Assembly: GCF_964204645.1 (NCBI RefSeq)
Contig: NC_134025.1
Location: forward strand, 9,863,001-9,927,000
DNA from: Tubulanus polymorphus
Lineage: Eukaryota > Nemertea > Palaeonemertea > Tubulaniformes > Tubulanidae
Length of the DNA stretch: 64,000 bases
Direction of reading: 5' to 3'
Part shown: piece after piece, positions 1 through 13,792 of the stretch
How positions within the stretch are numbered: position 1 is the first letter of the stretch
Layout of the letters: the number at the start of each line of letters is the position of its first letter
Position numbers and translations under genes: made by a program
The notes under the pieces: generated by a model
What the model saw: the letters and a program-made list of their open reading frames with translations, nothing else
Database searches by the model: none
What the model was told of the DNA's origin: nothing

Positions 1-500
1 ATTGATTGGATTTTTATGAAAGTCTTTAACAATTCTAATCCTCTGCAGCCTAAAATGTATTGTATAATTTAATAGCGAAACTGTTGTAGTGTACGGTGTC
101 CTGAATGACGAATGAATGAATGAAGTTGATAATAAAAGGTACATCGATATTTCGCTTTACCTGTCTCGATGCGATATGATGCAATGATGATTATTAGTAT
201 ACGCTACGATATTTATTGTGCCCCGTATAAAATTGTTATTCTACAATGTAAATGTAATAGTAAATAATAGAAGATTTTTTATATTGATAATAATTATTGT
301 AACAATTTAAAACCCGCAACTATTCCGATGGCGCTCTGTGCGTTTTTTGCTTTTATTCGTGTGCATTGTTTCGCTGATTATATAATAATTCCGCGTTTTC
401 TCGATATTGATATAGTCGATTTGCGCCTCGAATTGCAGAAAATGATATTATATGTGTTCACTTCTTGGTTGATATCGTGGTCAAATCGTGAAGTCGAGCG

Positions 501-555
501 TAGGTCGGCCTCGCGACGCAACGCGATCGTCGCTGGCGGTCGCAAGGCCGACCTA
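501..555. repeat. GC-rich perfect-arm hairpin
   Basis: Arms 501-511 and 545-555 are exact 11-base reverse complements. After one mismatched position the pairing resumes for five more bases (513-517 with 539-543), leaving a 21-base loop. The element is strongly GC-rich inside AT-rich DNA. It could be a structured RNA, a foldback repeat or a regulatory palindrome; the sequence alone does not decide. Confidence 0.7.
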
Positions 556-1052
556 TACGCCCGGTTTGTCAACAGTGGAACCTCGTTATAGAAAGTGTTA
601 GAAATACATTCGAACTTGAACAAGAACTTTTACGTGAAGCCATTTTTATCGGAAACATAACAAACCAAACGTATTGAGAAAATTTGCCCGGCAACCCTGT
701 TCTAACTGAAGATGTCACATCGTCAACCTTCCGCTCCCTTATCTAAGGCTGTGGTAGTTTTGCGTCGTAGTTTGGTATCAGCTTCGGTCAGTGACGAAAA
801 CAATTTGATCGATTCTCATATTGGTTGTAACTGTCTTGCGGATTCCAATTCTGACCAGTTTCCACTGTGTCGGGCGGCTAGATTCGAAATTATTTGCAGT
901 GGTTGAGGTTGAACTGAACACGAAGCTAATTTCGAGGTCACTTGTGTACTTATATACTATCTCCGACCATACCCCAGTATGATTATGATCATGGTTCTTT
1001 TTTACCGATGGAAAAATGATCACTGGTCGTATAAACTGAGAGATTCAGCCAC

Positions 1053-1077
1053 ATTGATTGATTGATTGATTGATTGG
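1053..1077. repeat. (ATTG)n microsatellite
   Basis: About six tandem copies of the tetranucleotide ATTG, read directly. The first bases of the window carry the same unit twice. Confidence 0.9.
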
Positions 1078-1513
1078 CCAGATATAGGTTCGCTACGATG
1101 TATGTTTTCTCTCAACTATAATTTACTTGTTATCAGTGGGTGTTGAATGTATGAATGTGAGAAATAAAAACAAAAAAGTAAATATATAAATGTATATATC
1201 TATATAAATTTCTACTCGCGGCTTTGATCATTCGTTTGTTCCGCGAGGAAGGCTTTCATTAGCGAAAGAACTTTAATTTACGGTCAAGCCCTTACAGTTT
1301 CTGATTGTTTATTTATCGGCTGCGGAGTTGAAATTACCCCCAAGATGACGACGGAATAGTCACCATTACGGTATGTCGGGTTATTTGCCTGAAAAAAATC
1401 GGCTTACCTATCGAAACCACTTAAAGTCATCTCGCTCACCGCCACACCTGCGGGATCGTCATTCCGACATTCGCGCGCATGTCTGAGGTCTAAACGCCAG
1501 ACGACATCACAAC

Positions 1514-4500
1514 ATGTCCAACAACCGGCAGCGATACCACGCGTCATTAGGTGCGCTAACGTTGTTTCTATTTCTAATCTGCGGGGTATTACGGATTCGT
1601 ACGCTGGAGTTCAAGATCGGTTTTTTCGCGCCGAAAACGTCCGACCAGGCGTTCACGGTTTCGTCGAGCATAGGCGCGTTTTACTACGGCCTCGAATTGA
1701 TCAGTCAGGACGATACGCTTCTAAGAGGGCACTCCTTCAAGTAAGTAATTTGCCTATGCGGTAGATTTTTTCAATTTCATTTAAGAAGGGAGAGGAATGA
1801 AGTATATGAATTTCGGTTTCGAGTAAAATAACAAAGGTGTCATTCGTTTTGTTAAGTTGTTGCTAACGTGTACCCACTCAGTAAGAATGCTTCTTAAAGC
1901 CCAACACAGGAAAAACTGAAACACGGAATCAAACAAGCTTTCTCTCGGAAATATATACTGTTTCTCGAAACCATGTTTCATACGTTTCTCGTAAATACAC
2001 ACGACATGGAAACGCCCGGAAACATGTTTCTGTCTCCTGTTTCCGTGTTTCACTACGTCATCGTCTGCCCTTCGCGCACCTCCTAGACCCCTCTCAGAAA
2101 AAGAAACAGGGAAGGTTCGCCGGTGATTAGGACACATGCTGTCAGGAAATTAGCTCCCACCAAATACCAATTATCTTTCAAAGCTAATACGAGATGGATC
2201 GAAGATCGTGAGAGCAATGTTAGGTGTTAGGAATAAACATTTTCTTTGTTTTGTATCGAATTCTCAAGGTTGTTTTTTTCTAAGCGCATTTCTTTTGATT
2301 TATTCAATACATTAACGGGTAACTTGCTATTAGTAGTACCAAGTTCCCGAGAGCATGAAAACTTGGACAAAGATGGTTTAGTATCACTAATATATTGCGT
2401 GTTTGTGCGCGTCCATATGAAGAAGAATAGCCGCTATTTCCGGCCCATCGTCCTTCATATGCAGAGTTAATATGTCAGTGAGATCTATAGTGCGATTTCG
2501 AACCACTTTATGTAGAAGTTTATGGTGTCTGGCGAAAACAAATGATTATTGATAAAGCACAACATTCAAACCATGATATCTCAATAAAACCGCAACCGTG
2601 TAATTTACCGACGGATGATAAGTGATATCCGGATGTTGACGTGTGTAGCAAAGTTACCACGCGAGCTACGTAAACGAACAGAACTGTTATCATATCAAAT
2701 TTTGGAGAAGATTTATTGGAAAGTATTTATAAGTACTAGAAATCATCTGGACGTTTTGCTCGAATATTTTGTACACAGTTCTTATACACAAAAAATGTCA
2801 TTTTTTTAAATAGGGATTGACTAAGTTATTTTTTCAATTGGTAGATTTCGTTTGATTCGTTTTGATTTGGTGTCCCTTACAAACCCTTCACTCTTTCCGG
2901 GAGCGAAACAGGGGGTTTGATTTTGAAATCGGAAATCGAAGTACATGCGTTATCGGCGGTCGAATTTCCATCATTTCCGTCTCTTGTTTGAATCGAAATG
3001 CATAATAGTAAATTGTTCAGTTTCCGTTCATTTAAACAATCTTCCAACGTTATATATTGTCTTAATGGCGAGTTTGTTGCCTATATTTTATGTTGCGTGT
3101 GTCGAGGCCTTCGTGTTCGATTATTTTTGTTTATTGGTATATCTTTGCCAACAAGGCGTTTTCCGTTGTCCCACAGGGAATTGATGATTTCAAGATTTTG
3201 ATATATTTATCCGGAATTGGAAATGTCTCGGAAGTGTACCATAAAAGCGGTTGTTAGCTCATACGAAGGAGTCAAGAATGGTGAATTTGCCAGTGATTTT
3301 GCTAGTATCATATACAACGCTAGTTGAAAGGGCCACATTGCTATCTGTTACATCTATCGTCGATTTGGCCTTAAATGGCTTACTTGCAGCGGTTATATTT
3401 GTCATCATTTACGGTTTGATCAGTGTAAATAAAATGATGAATCATTATACGCAGAGTGATGTGGCTGGACAGTGCGTGTAGCGGAAAACAAGCCGCTGGA
3501 AAAGCAGTTGAAATCTACAGAGATACCGACGTTTTTATAGGGCCTCCTTGTTCTCCAGGTTCGTTGAAATGATTTTGAACTACATTATAGAAGCAACTTC
3601 ATGCATAACAAGGTGCAAATCACGTAGTTATATCAGAGACGGATATTATATTACATTCCAGCGACAGTTACAGTTGGTCAATTGGCATCTTACTGGGACA
3701 CACCGCTCTTCAGTTGGGTATCCACGGGCACTGAACTAAAGGATAAGTCCGTCTATACAACTCTGGTGCGGACTCTCGGTCCACTTGATAAATTTGGTAT
3801 GTGTTCAAGGCTGATATACGACCCCACACTTCCACATCATAAACAATTGTAAAACAAATTTCAATTAGATAATTAAATAATTAAGAGGATAGATGCGAGA
3901 TTAATGGGGTTGGAGAGTATATTCGATGAAGCCCAACGCAGATGACGCAGGAAAACATGGAAATACAGAAGAAACACGGTATCACACATTGTTGATCTCG
4001 GAGACATAGTATCCCGAAACAATGACATGTCTCTTAAACGCTCACGACACATGGAAACGCTCGAAAATATGTTTCTGTCCGCTGTTTCCGTGTTTTCCTG
4101 CCACGTGTGTGTTGGGCTTTTGGCTTACGTATTGACAACTGCAGACAATATTTCCTTCAAAGTCAACTAAATTGTTGGAAATCGGGTCTAGATTTATTCA
4201 TAAAAAGCCCATTCCTACGGCTGTTAATTGGCGACCGAATTATTCTTTCTTCATATTCTATCGTTTTTAATCGAATTTAGAAGGTTTTTGTCGTTGTTGA
4301 CATTTCAGCGCACTTCTTCCACCATTTTTTCTATTCCGTGGGCTGGAGGAGCGCAGTGTTGGTAACGACTAGTGGCCACACCGTGCAGGTACTGTTCGAG
4401 AAAGCGCTAGAATTTGAGTTCCAGGACGCAAACATGACACTGGTCGCACAAATTGACCTACCATCAAATCCGACCAGACAGCAAATTCAGTCCGTTTTCA

Positions 4501-7500
4501 AAAGGATAAAAACTATCGCCAGGGGTAGGCAGACATATCAATCAGTGCAAATTCTCCATCACTCTTTCAATTCGAAATTTTTGTTTATTTTCTTGTATCT
4601 CCGGTATTTGCTTCTTATCAGAAAGAACTTGATTAGAATTCATCAATGAAATTAATTTCGCCGCTAAGATCCACCCATTCAATTTATTATCCGGATGATT
4701 TTACAGCTAAAAACTTCAGAACGAAATCAATTTTTGAAAACGGATATTAAAATCACTTCTGTTTACACCGGTATAGTAAGATTTGTGAAAACAAAAAAAC
4801 ATCCTTCCATGCTTTGCAGTTATAATTCTATCAGTGCCAGTAAAGAAGTTACGTGCGTTCATGCTAGAAGCGTATGATCTCGACATGACATCGGGAGAAT
4901 ACGTTTTTCTCAGCGTCGATCAACTGCCACGAGATGATTTCATTTTCGGTAACACATGGCAAGGCGGCGACAACCGCGACGAAGACGCAAAATCAGCATT
5001 GCGATCGCTATTACACGTATGTTCTTCCGAAATATGGCATACTGCAGTTACTGTAATGTATTAGTATAAATATTCTTTTGGAGCATTCTGTTATGAGCCA
5101 AGCGTAGAAAAGAGTATGAATGAATTGACGGTGAAGCTTTACGGTTTTGGTATGTGAGATTATAGTTGCCTGTTAAGTTGGAGCTGCTCACAAGCCTAAA
5201 ACAAGACTGATTTCATATATTTCTAAGGATTCTCGCTACGACACTCGTTGTCAAAAATACAGAACGAAAAAAATATCTCGTTGCCAGGAAGTAAAGTATT
5301 CCCTGCCATCGTCCGGGCTTGCACGAAGGTCGTGTTTTTGTCTTCGAATTAATTCCATATTCTATCGTTTGATAGATAACCTATACAAATGTACCGGCTG
5401 ACACCGACCTGAGCTTGGATAAAATCCACCACTATTACGATTCGTTTGCCGACGCTTGCTTCGCCGCAGGACAACGCGGAATCTCGCGAGACAGCATTGA
5501 AAATGTATCATTAACTCGGGTAATGTATAGTTCTCATCTGCAGTGAGTCTTTATTCTTATATAAAGTTAAGCCGATTCCGATGATTTACCATAATTCCAC
5601 ACATATCTTTTCTTGATTTCGTTTAAATACGATACTTTTTAGTCAATTGTCGATGGTGCAATGTCATTTGAAGGTTATTTCATCTTGATGCATCACGCCT
5701 GTTCAAATATTCCATTTTTGTCCATATTTGGAATGCTCAACGTCCCGATGCTTTGCTTAAGAGATATATAGCTTGGCTGCCACAATCTAATAAAATGCTT
5801 CAAAAATTTTTGTCACCCATTTGTTTTTAACATGCTAATTCGCGGATTTATCGTTCAAGGCCGATGGCCATGCGCCTTTTTTAGTGGACGCCTTATTTCT
5901 GTGGGCTAACGTAGTCAACGATACCATCACTAAACGTGAGGATTACAGAAGCGGTTCGATCCTCTTCAAGAATGCTGTGTGGAAATATTTCAACGGTATG
6001 TATTGGAAAAGTGAAAAATTCTCCTCCCCAGGAATGTGGCGTATCATAGTGAGTTCCCGGACTGTAAATATGGTACATTGCGGGGACTACGGATATACAC
6101 TATAAAATGTAACGCCATGCTTTAAATGACATTTCAATTACCAGGTGTTTCAATACTTATTTTCTATTCAATCGACATGACACCTTATATATGATGTATC
6201 ATCAACATCATTGTGAATAATGAATTGACTTGAAAATTGCTTAAATAGTTTCGTTACGAATTTCTATCGCAGCTATAAAATGCACGCTATTGAAATTTCT
6301 ACTAGTTGAAATAAGGCTTGATAAGGCAAGAATATTAAATGAATTACGTGCATGTGTGTTCATCTATTGAATATATCTTAACTATATGAAAAAAAGTATA
6401 TTCAATGATATATGGTACTATACCAACGGTTCTATTTACTAAGGCAAAATACTATAATTCTATTTCAGGCATAACCGGCCAAGTTCTCATAGACGAAAGC
6501 GGGAACAGGTTTTCGAATTTTTGGGTGTGGAACTTCGGTCCGGATTTCCATTGGCGAGTAGCGCTCGAACTTATCTGGACCTACCAAGATGATGGCGAAC
6601 ATAGTAATTATGATCTGGTAAGAGGATAGTCTTTTCACAATTTGTACAAAAATCATTTAGCCATTACTGACCTCGCAAAGGTAGTCGTATTGAAAGCCCA
6701 CGGCCAGCTTAGTAGATAAATGCAATTTCGCGATAAATGCTGCACCGATAACGATTCATCAAGATTCATCTTACACGTTATCTAATTGCCGCTTCTTCTG
6801 CGTGGCTTGACAAGAAAAATTCACCAAAGACTGAATACGTGATCAATTTCAATAACAGTGGTCGCGCAGCCATGGATGTGCTTTTCCCACGTGACCACAC
6901 CATATTGGTTAAACACAATAAGTGATTTACCTGACAGTCCCACGAAGTATATTAATCCCCTGATTATTTTTTATTGTCATCTAAAACAAATCTACAAGTG
7001 CAGCAATGTTGGTAAACAGACTAACCAGACGTCACGTAGGCCTCTATAACCGCTATCGAATATCTATATCTATGTTTGTTTCGAGCAAATTCACGCTGTT
7101 TTCCAATCGATGTAGATTACCATTTCTATGTTTGGCAGGAGACTAAGGAGATCGCACCGATAATTTGGCCGAACGGTCTCACCGGTCTGAAAAATGTACC
7201 CGCGGATAGTCCACCGTGCGGCTTCCATGGAGAAAATTGCCAGCGCAGTAAGCGATAGCATTTCTAGCATTTGCACGACTCCGTTACGCTTTCAAAACAA
7301 AAAGTGAAACCGATACGAGATTAGGCCTATACTTTTCAAGGAGAATGATATTAAAAATAGAACGTTAATTACTAGTATTCATCTTAGCCGGTCGAATAGT
7401 GACGTGATTTGATATGCAAAACATTGATTTTGCAGGCAACACGAACATTTTGATCTCAGTCGTTTCCTTCATCTGTTTGATGTTCTTGCTCGGCATCGTT

Positions 7501-10500
7501 GCGGTATTCTTGCTCAGGTATGCCCCTTCTTTAATAATAGTTTTGTTTGTTCTTGGCACTGCGCAATGTTCAGTTTCAGATTATAACGATGTGTCATTCA
7601 GGTATATAGCGTTGAATCTTATCTCGTGCATATATCAGGGAATTTTGTCTCCTACACGTAAACCGATTTACGATAATTCCAGGAAAAGAGCCCAAGATAA
7701 GAAGCTGGCTATGGCCTTGTGGAAAGTAGATTATACATCTATTTCATTTGACACGCAGGGCCGAATGGGTCTGAGTAGGGTCAGTATCCCTTTCATCACT
7801 TATATTCTCAGCCTTCTATTCTTTTTCATTGTCTTTTCTAATATTCTCTTGTTCTTTTCTCTCTCTCTTTTTCTGTCAAGGGTGCTTGCTGTAGCCGCCT
7901 TCTGGCTTTAGCTTGACCCTCAAAAGAAAGCCTTCTCAGTTCTATTGTCGTTTTATTTGTAAATAATCTTAAACCTTGCTTTCTTATGAAATTGAAATTA
8001 AAGTATGCATTGTCAAATACACCAACAATATATCGTTATCGAAAATAAAACTTCGAATACTGATAATAACAAAAGATATTGTGCATTTAACGGGAACAAG
8101 AATATTTGTTCCAAAAAGCGTTTTTGTTTGCTTTGGGGTACTCGACAGTGTAACTAGTTGCGTGAGCCTTTGGCGCACCAACTAAAAAACCATTTTGGCG
8201 TATTTCATCACATTTCTTTCAGGGAAAAATTGTAGAAAATCGAATGGCCTATATTTTTCGTTGAGATTTTTCTGGTTGTGTTTTGTATTTTTTCATGTAT
8301 ATATTATAGTTCAGTCTAAAGGACAAAAGACGGAAACGTAACTCATCATGTTCATCATCGGAAACTATAACGAGTAACGCAGGAAAAACGCAGATATTCA
8401 CGAACGTCGGAACTTACAAAGGCCAGATGGTGGCCGTTAAGAGCATTCGCAAAGACGAGGTGAAAATGACCAAAGAAATCATCACTGAACTGTCAACGGT
8501 AACAAACAGTTTATGGATTAATATGATTCAGTATATGAATGAATTCAAGACCGTCATCTACATTATGAAAAGTCTTAGCCTTAACTTATGTCTTTCAACA
8601 TGATTCTTTGCACTTCCATTTTGGCAAGATGAAATATTTTTACATCATTTTGAAATGTTGCTAGGTAAAGAATTATTCACAACAATCAATAAAATGAAAT
8701 AAAGACGCGGTAATCGTTATTCATATCATATTCGGGAATCGTGATTGATTTCAGAAGTAATTGCATTTTATTTAGCTAATGGTTGAAATCTCAATTTGTC
8801 GTCGTTTTTTAGTTGAAGGACCTGTCTCATGGTTGCTTGAATCCTTTTATCGGCGCTTGTGTCGCCGTAAATATCTGTGCTCTGTGGGGATACTGCGCTA
8901 AGGGTAGTTTACAGGTATACGCATCCATACGACGAATGTTGCATCAATGTCGTGCCATTAAAACAATGCTCGCGCCCAATTACTGCACGAAGGATAGGAA
9001 GAAATATCTCTCGATTTTGAACATAACTAGCTAAATCTTTTTCTGCTACTCTGAAAATCGTTGTGTGGTAATTTCTACGATGGAAACGCGTTTTCGATGA
9101 GTTTTTAAATTGACATTTTCAATTTCAGGATGTGATTTGGAACTGTAGTTACAAATTGGACAAAATATTCAAGTTGTCGTTTATCAGTGACATTATACGG
9201 GTAATTGAAAATATAACATAGAATTCAAAATAAAAAAGGAATGTATTCCGATCTCTAACGCACCAGTGAGTACTTCGGAAATCGTTGGAGTCAGATCAAA
9301 ACCTTTTTATTGGTAAAACAATCAGACGTGGAGGACAGATGATACGTTTTTAACCCAATATATAGGATTCGAAAGATTAAAAACCTATTCTATTCATCAC
9401 GGATTAAAATCAAAATACACGAAGTTTCGAACTATCACTATAGAGATAATTCTTTTTCTTTTATATAAGGGCATGGAATTCCTGCACAAATCAGCGGTCG
9501 GAGTGCATGGCCGCTTGAAATCGACGAATTGTCTGGTGGACAGCCGCTGGGTGTGTCGTGTCAGCAATTTCGGGCTGTTTTCTCTTTACGAAGGCGAACT
9601 ACCGTATTGGGGGAAAAGCGAAGACGCTTTATTCGCAAGTAAAAAATATCAACGTGTTTTTCACAAAGACCGAGTTAGCCGCTAAAATTTGATTCTCTGA
9701 AATAATGTTTGGCGCAACAGTATGTTGCTATTGCTTGAATACTTTCCTTTTCATCGATCAGATTTATATTGGACTGCTCCGGAATTCATAGCAGATCCAA
9801 AAAGACCCGTGAAGGCGAACCAGAAGGGTGACGTGTATAGCTTCGGTGTGATATTCACGGAAGTCATAATGCGCCAGGCGCCATATTGGAATCTCGGAGG
9901 AATGACCCCGAAAGGTGAACGAATGAATGTTGAATGAATACATGCAATTCATTCTTTCATAGTTTGTGCGACAACACTAACCGTACTTGATGAAATGTAG
10001 TTCTATTTCCTACGTATATAGATCAAACTAAAGTATTATACGTATAATAAATAATAAATTTAAAAAAAATAATAATAATTAAAAAAAAATAGATAAATAA
10101 ATAATAAATAAATAAATAATAAATAATAAATTTTGATTGAAAAAATTGACTTCGCACTCTAATAGTGCAGCATTCAACCCCTTCAATCATAGAAAGCCCT
10201 TTAGCCGTTTTCCACGAAAATACTGGTGTCTCTATGTTTGGCCTTGCGACTGTTTAGCTATCCAACAACGTTCTTACTGTTTCATTGATCATAGTCTTTA
10301 TTGCATCTTGAGATTTTTTCTCTCCAGAAATTGTCCAACATGTTCAAAATCCTTCCGATTCATCGAACCTATTTCGACCATCGATTGACATGGATTATCT
10401 ATCCACCGAAGATATTCCACATGGTTTACTACAAATACCTAAACAGTGCATGGACCAGGATCCAGGCCGTCGCCCGACTTTTGCCAACATACATAAACAA

Positions 10501-12651
10501 TTTAGAAAAATTCGTGGTGAGAGGTAGGTTCCGTACAATATGTAGGTAGGACTTCTAAATTTGCAGCGTTCATCTAATAGCCTTTCTTAGCAACTATATT
10601 GAGAAATGAATGGAAAATAGTCAGATTGATAGAAAGGATGAAACGAATCAACAGTAGAAATGTCGAAAACTTTATTTTCTAACACTTTCGGTATCTTAGT
10701 TTCTGCGATGATAGGGTTTAGAAGTAACCCCGGAACCGTTAGAAAATAAAGTTTTCTACATATCTAATGTGGGTTTTTATTTGTAGTGTAATTCTAGCTA
10801 ATGATAAATGTCATGTCAAACTTAATGACATAAATTTATTGTGAAGACAATCTAGATCAGTAGAGCATATATCAAAAACAGATTTAATTTCTTCGCAAGT
10901 AAAGCATGACCCATATTCAATGTATTTTCCTTTAAATCCTAAACGAAGAACTTCAAATGTGGTCGACCATATGATGTGGATGATGGAGAAGTACGCCGAC
11001 CATCTGGAAGAACAGGTTTTCGAACGAACGGAAGAGTTAGAAATCGAGAAAAAGAAAACGGACACGATTTTATACCAGTTATTGCCAAAGTATGAATGTA
11101 TAATAATTCTGGGTTGGATTTACCAAAAGCCTGTCGTTTGTGACTACTGCAATCATTTGTCTCATTATCTTATAGAACAGTTGCGGACAAATTAAAAGCT
11201 GGCCAACAAGTGAATGCGGAAGCATTTGAGAATGTAACAATCTATTTCTCAGATATTGTCGGATTTACAATTCTATCCGCAGCTAGTACGCCTATGCAGG
11301 TCAGGGTTCCTTTGTTTCAGCAGAAATTCGAAAGAATTTAAAAGATGTGTCATATATGTATTGATTCATTTTCATTATGAAATATGGTTGCTGGTTGTAG
11401 CCAAGTCTTTTTCTGCATATGCTTTTTTCATTTCCGTGGCAAAAAAACGGAATCAGTCACCATAGTACTCTGGAATGTTAATGAAAAGAGTTTTTAATAC
11501 TTTGCAGTTTTTGATACTTTTTTTAACTCTAGGTGGTCACATTTCTGAACAATCTTTATACCTGTTTCGACGACATTATTCTACAGCACGACGCTTTTAA
11601 AGTACGTGAAATACCGACCAAAATATGCATATCATCGTTCGCTTGTATAGTTGAAACCATTGTTAATTGTATCGTAGTGAAAGCGGAACATTTCCAAGGA
11701 ATGTATCTTTATTCAAGGTGGAAACAATCGGAGATGCCTACCTGATAGTGAGCGGCTTGCCGCACCGAAATGAACAGAGGCATGCTAGAGAAATGTCGGA
11801 CATCGCTTTGAAGATTCTGAAAGCGGTGCAGAGTTTTGAAATTCCTCACTTACCCAACACGAAACTGGGAATTCGAATTGGTCTGCATACTGGTAACTAT
11901 GTTAACAACTTCCCGTGAAAATAAGGGGTTAAAGAGAATGGCAGAGGAAATAATTTTGTTTCGGCGTTGCCTCAGAAAAAATATTTATTTGTGAGTTTTA
12001 TGTACTTGAACTACTATTGACGAAATATAGGATGAACGTTTGTTTGAGGAATCTTTTCGATTGGATTAATTTTATCATTCTCTTGCCTTTGGATGTATCA
12101 TGTTAAGCCAAAGACAGATTTATTGCCTCGATGAATTACTATTATCATTCGTCTATAGGTCCTTGTTGCGCAGGTGTAGTTGGGTTAACTATGCCAAAAT
12201 ACTGCCTTTTTGGCGATTCTGTGAACACAGCCTCTAGAATGGAATCTCACGGTGAACGTAAGTAATATTGGCAATGAAAATATACACGGTCCAGGCGCTT
12301 GTCAGAAAATGCTTGTAGATGACATTCTAAGTGTATCATCAAATGAAAATATAAGTAGCAACTTTTTTATTTCTTCTTGTAGAGATCTGGTTAGTTTTAG
12401 AATTTTGATTGACTTTATCTTAACTGAATATTATAGCTGAATATCGTATTGCTATGTTTCTAGCTATGAAAATACACATAAGCTCATCGACGAAAGAAGC
12501 TTTAGCGGAATTTACCGAATTCAAAGTGATACCGCGTGGTGAAATACCAGTCAAAGGAAAGGGCAACATGTTCACTTATTGGTTGATTGGCAAAGAGGGT
12601 TTGCAAGGAATTTTTCTTCCGCCATCCGATGCTTCTATAACATGGATTTGA
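1514..12651 (+). CDS. receptor guanylate cyclase, natriuretic-peptide-receptor type
   Basis: Single-pass receptor that converts GTP to cGMP after binding an extracellular ligand. Exons: 1514-1740, 3455-3558, 3662-3796, 4309-4524, 4820-5016, 5376-5519, 5860-5995, 6469-6617, 7139-7247, 7436-7517, 7683-7779, 8310-8498, 8813-8914, 9129-9200, 9470-9638, 9762-9914, 10328-10523, 10949-11089, 11176-11299, 11533-11601, 11718-11892, 12159-12257, 12464-12651. They total 3,273 nt, one frame of 1,090 residues, the usual family length. Order: signal anchor (about 10-25), ANF-receptor ligand domain (including VFIGPPCSP) to about 470, TM 473-499, kinase-homology domain about 555-820, dimerisation coiled coil 826-872, cyclase domain about 875-1075. 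Cyclase residues present: FSDIVGFT metal Asp, KVETIGDAY with guanine-selecting Glu and second metal Asp, YCLFGD Cys, NTASRMES Arg. The kinase domain keeps VAVK but has HGRLKSTN and SNFG in place of HRD and DFG, so it is a pseudokinase, as usual in the family. The last-exon stop and short C-tail are less certain than the rest. The ligand is unknown. Confidence 0.95.
1896..2075. mobile_element. MITE family A, copy 1 (degenerate), in cyclase intron 1
   Basis: Begins AAAGCCCAACACAGGAAAA. Its right half shares a GGAAACGC...GAAA.ATGTTTCTGTC..CTGTTTCCGTGTTT block with the copy at 3929-4120. The right end has diverged but still resembles the inverted left end. No coding capacity, hence a non-autonomous element. 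Confidence 0.7.
3929..4120. mobile_element. MITE family A, copy 2, in cyclase intron 3
   Basis: About 192 bp with terminal inverted repeats: the left end reads AAGCCCAACGCA and the reverse complement of the right end AAAGCCCAACACAC, both followed by GCAGGAAAACAYGGAAAYA. No ORF. Two copies in one gene suggest local transposition or a high-copy family. Confidence 0.8.
10044..10134. repeat. AT-only low-complexity tract in cyclase intron 16
   Basis: Irregular TAA/TAAA repeats with almost no G or C for about 90 bases. It lies between the exons ending at 9914 and starting at 10328. Confidence 0.85.
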
Positions 12652-13792
12652 CACAGATTCAGATGAACAGAACCTGCTCAATCGACCAATGATATGATTG
12701 GATTCTCTTCTACGTTCCACACGGAAGTTTTGGGCCGCTTTATATTTCGAAAGAAGCGTCTGTATCCAAATTCTAGATTAGATCTCAACGGAAGATGGTG
12801 TCTGTATGTTAGAACTGGCCTGCTTAGGGCCTGTTGTAAAATACAGAGACTATTCTTTCACAGAATTCGTTCAACGACGGCAAATTCGTCCCAATCTTAT
12901 TCTTGAATCAAATTTTTACATTTTTCTATTGCTCTTAAAAACCAAATTCTAGAACAATTTTAGGTTAGTTACGAATTTAATCATGTACTGTACAGAGATT
13001 TGTTATTATGTTACGTAAATGATTCTAAAAGATATAAAAAAAGTATACTAGTTTATTAGTGTTTTTATGGTGCGGTTTGGACGAGAAGATACACAATATC
13101 CGTGTATGAGGATGACGAGAGAAATCCAACAATAACGAAGCCAAGATTGAAAAATTCTATATCAGAATGATTGTATTTGAGGAGCGACGTTTCGGCAAAC
13201 AACTGTTAGCCATCATCAGTAGTGCGGTTTATCGCTGATTGCGTAAGAGATACGAGTGCAAATGCGGGATCAGGCCCTTTCTACATTCTGATGTCAATTA
13301 AACGTAATAGTTTAGAAAAAATTCGTAACCGTTTTCCTGCACTTTTGCCAGTTGTTGACGCGAAGTATAACCGGCCTGTAACCAAGGTTAAGGGACGGCG
13401 AGACCGTCGGGCGGCAAGTGTGGACATTTGAAATATTCATTTACTCAACAACCGTACCGGATCACTGACATTCTAGAAAATCGATCTACGTTTTCTATAG
13501 AATTTGATATCCATAGTTTTTATGGACATCATGGAAAATAATTCAAGATTCGCCGCATAATATGTAAATTACCCAATTATCTTTATAAATTATCTAACGA
13601 TATAATGATAGTTTGAACATATGCTCTTGGTCCTATTACGTACAACCAACATCATTTTCCGATCGACCAACTATCGGTAAAACGCTCCAGGGCCTAGCAT
13701 ATCTTTGCGCATGATTGAAAGCTTAGTAAAAATCGTTAGTACTCGTCAGTACTCCTGGCCAGCTCGCACTGCAGATCGATCGCTACGCAGCC
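12652..13792. other. intergenic, cyclase to GPCR copy 1
   Basis: Holds the cyclase 3' UTR and the upstream region of the first GPCR copy. No AATAAA was found near the cyclase stop. A 69-codon frame at 13222-13431 has no recognisable domain and is not called. Confidence 0.4.

Larger units (their letters stand above)
1..1513. other. upstream flank of the guanylate cyclase gene, no gene recognised
   Basis: AT-rich non-coding DNA with no exon-like segment that I can support. It holds a GC-rich hairpin at 501-555 and an ATTG microsatellite at 1053-1077, both listed separately. The cyclase promoter and 5' UTR should lie near the 3' end of this stretch, but I see no convincing TATA box or initiator. 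Confidence 0.5.

Noticed and set aside
328-623. Overlapping frames of 87 and 81 codons on opposite strands
   Set aside because: Both span the GC-rich hairpin at 501-555, whose symmetry removes stops on both strands; no coding features.
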